Notes under the pieces: generated by a model
Databases searched by the model: none
The model's input: only the letters and a program-made list of their open reading frames with translations
What the model was told of the DNA's origin: nothing
In this document: positions 63,868 through 64,000 of the stretch, piece by piece
Layout of the letters: each line of letters opens with the position of its first letter
Numbering within the stretch: the first letter of the stretch is position 1
Translations under genes and position numbers: made by a program
Assembly: GCA_963976865.1 (NCBI GenBank)
Contig: CAXBLY010000002.1
Coordinates: forward strand, 124,001 to 188,000
Length of the DNA: 64,000 bases
Origin: UBA1858 sp963976865
Lineage (GTDB): Bacteria > Pseudomonadota > Gammaproteobacteria > UBA4575
Reading direction: 5' to 3'

Positions 63868-64000
63868 TCTTTAGCGTTGGCTAGTTTTACAATATCGCCC
63901 GTTTCAATAAAATGCACACCTTTCGTTAGCAGTTCACAGGCATAAGCGGGATCACGCACATCATACAAAGCCCATTGCCAGCTGCCGTTCCATAAGCAGG
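63858..64000 (-). CDS. Probable glycerophosphodiester phosphodiesterase, C-terminal end (partial)
   Basis: This 46-residue C-terminal fragment enters from the right edge. It reads YDVRDPAYACELLTKGVHFIETGDIVK then LANAKECQ and a stop. ETGDIV at the end resembles GDPD/UgpQ C-termini, and coupling with a GlpD-like gene supports glycerophosphodiester use. The overlap with the GlpD-like start is 10 bases (or TAATG). Confidence 0.55.
   Translation of the reverse strand, partial: CLWNGSWQWALYDVRDPAYACELLTKGVHFIETGDIVKLANAKECQ

Noticed and set aside
1..64000. CRISPR arrays, tRNA/rRNA genes, prophage or IS transposases
   Set aside because: I looked for regularly spaced repeats, cloverleaf-type sequences and transposase motifs and saw none; only small non-coding palindromic repeats were found.

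Overview
The window reads as a chromosomal segment of a gammaproteobacterium with a moderately AT-rich genome. Supporting gammaproteobacterial signs are the mfd-csiV-MTIP-HPRT-mscS-nagZ neighbourhood, sdhCDAB followed by sdhE-ygfX, zapE, a DUF1249 gene, a complete nqrABCDEF-nqrM operon and a type IVa minor-pilin operon. A large tetrahydromethanopterin (H4MPT)/methylofuran C1 island shows that the cell can oxidise formaldehyde to formate, so it is probably a methylotroph or a methylotroph relative. No methanol dehydrogenase or methane mono-oxygenase lies in the window, and I do not name a genus.

Layout. 1-6.4 kb: end of mfd, csiV, then purine salvage (MTIP, HPRT), an MscS channel and nagZ on the minus strand. 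6.9-13.3 kb: zapE, malate dehydrogenase, a TetR/Asp-nucleophile hydrolase pair, a cysteine-free IscR-like regulator, DUF1249, ygfX and sdhE. 12.5-15.9 kb: succinate dehydrogenase. 16.2-22.6 kb: ygfZ, two small proteins, lysS, prfB (with a classical programmed +1 frameshift) and recJ. 22.7-25.4 kb: a three-gene cofactor operon (DUF6513/DHPS-like, DUF447, mfnB). 25.6-27.5 kb: a double acyltransferase and a palindromic repeat unit. 27.5-33.9 kb: the Na+-pumping NADH:quinone oxidoreductase operon with a CBS protein at its end. 34.3-36 kb: a zinc-type CDF exporter and a DUF1223 protein. 36.5-43.7 kb: fimT-pilV-pilW-pilX-pilY1-pilY2-like-pilE. 43.8-62.5 kb: srkA, then the main C1 island. 62.7-64 kb: a short GlpD-like oxidoreductase and the end of a probable glycerophosphodiester phosphodiesterase.

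How the C1 genes work together. Fae condenses formaldehyde with H4MPT. MtdB oxidises methylene-H4MPT, Mch hydrolyses methenyl-H4MPT to formyl-H4MPT, and FhcD moves the formyl group to methylofuran for hydrolysis to formate by FhcA in the FhcABCD complex. Around them lie cofactor biosynthesis genes: beta-RFAP synthase, pabB and a DHPS-like protein for the pterin side; homologues of MfnB, MfnE, MfnF and an MfnD-like ATP-grasp enzyme for the furan side; a RimK/MptN-like glutamate ligase; and several still-unassigned genes (HisA-like, CitG-like, a second ATP-grasp enzyme, DUF447, a PTPS-domain protein with an altered zinc site, DUF4242). The fhc operon and the bRFAP-mtdB-...-fae operon diverge from a 283-bp control region with a perfect palindrome and a duplicated 11-mer. 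The core of the 11-mer recurs upstream of fae. These control elements and the unassigned genes are the least described part of the window.
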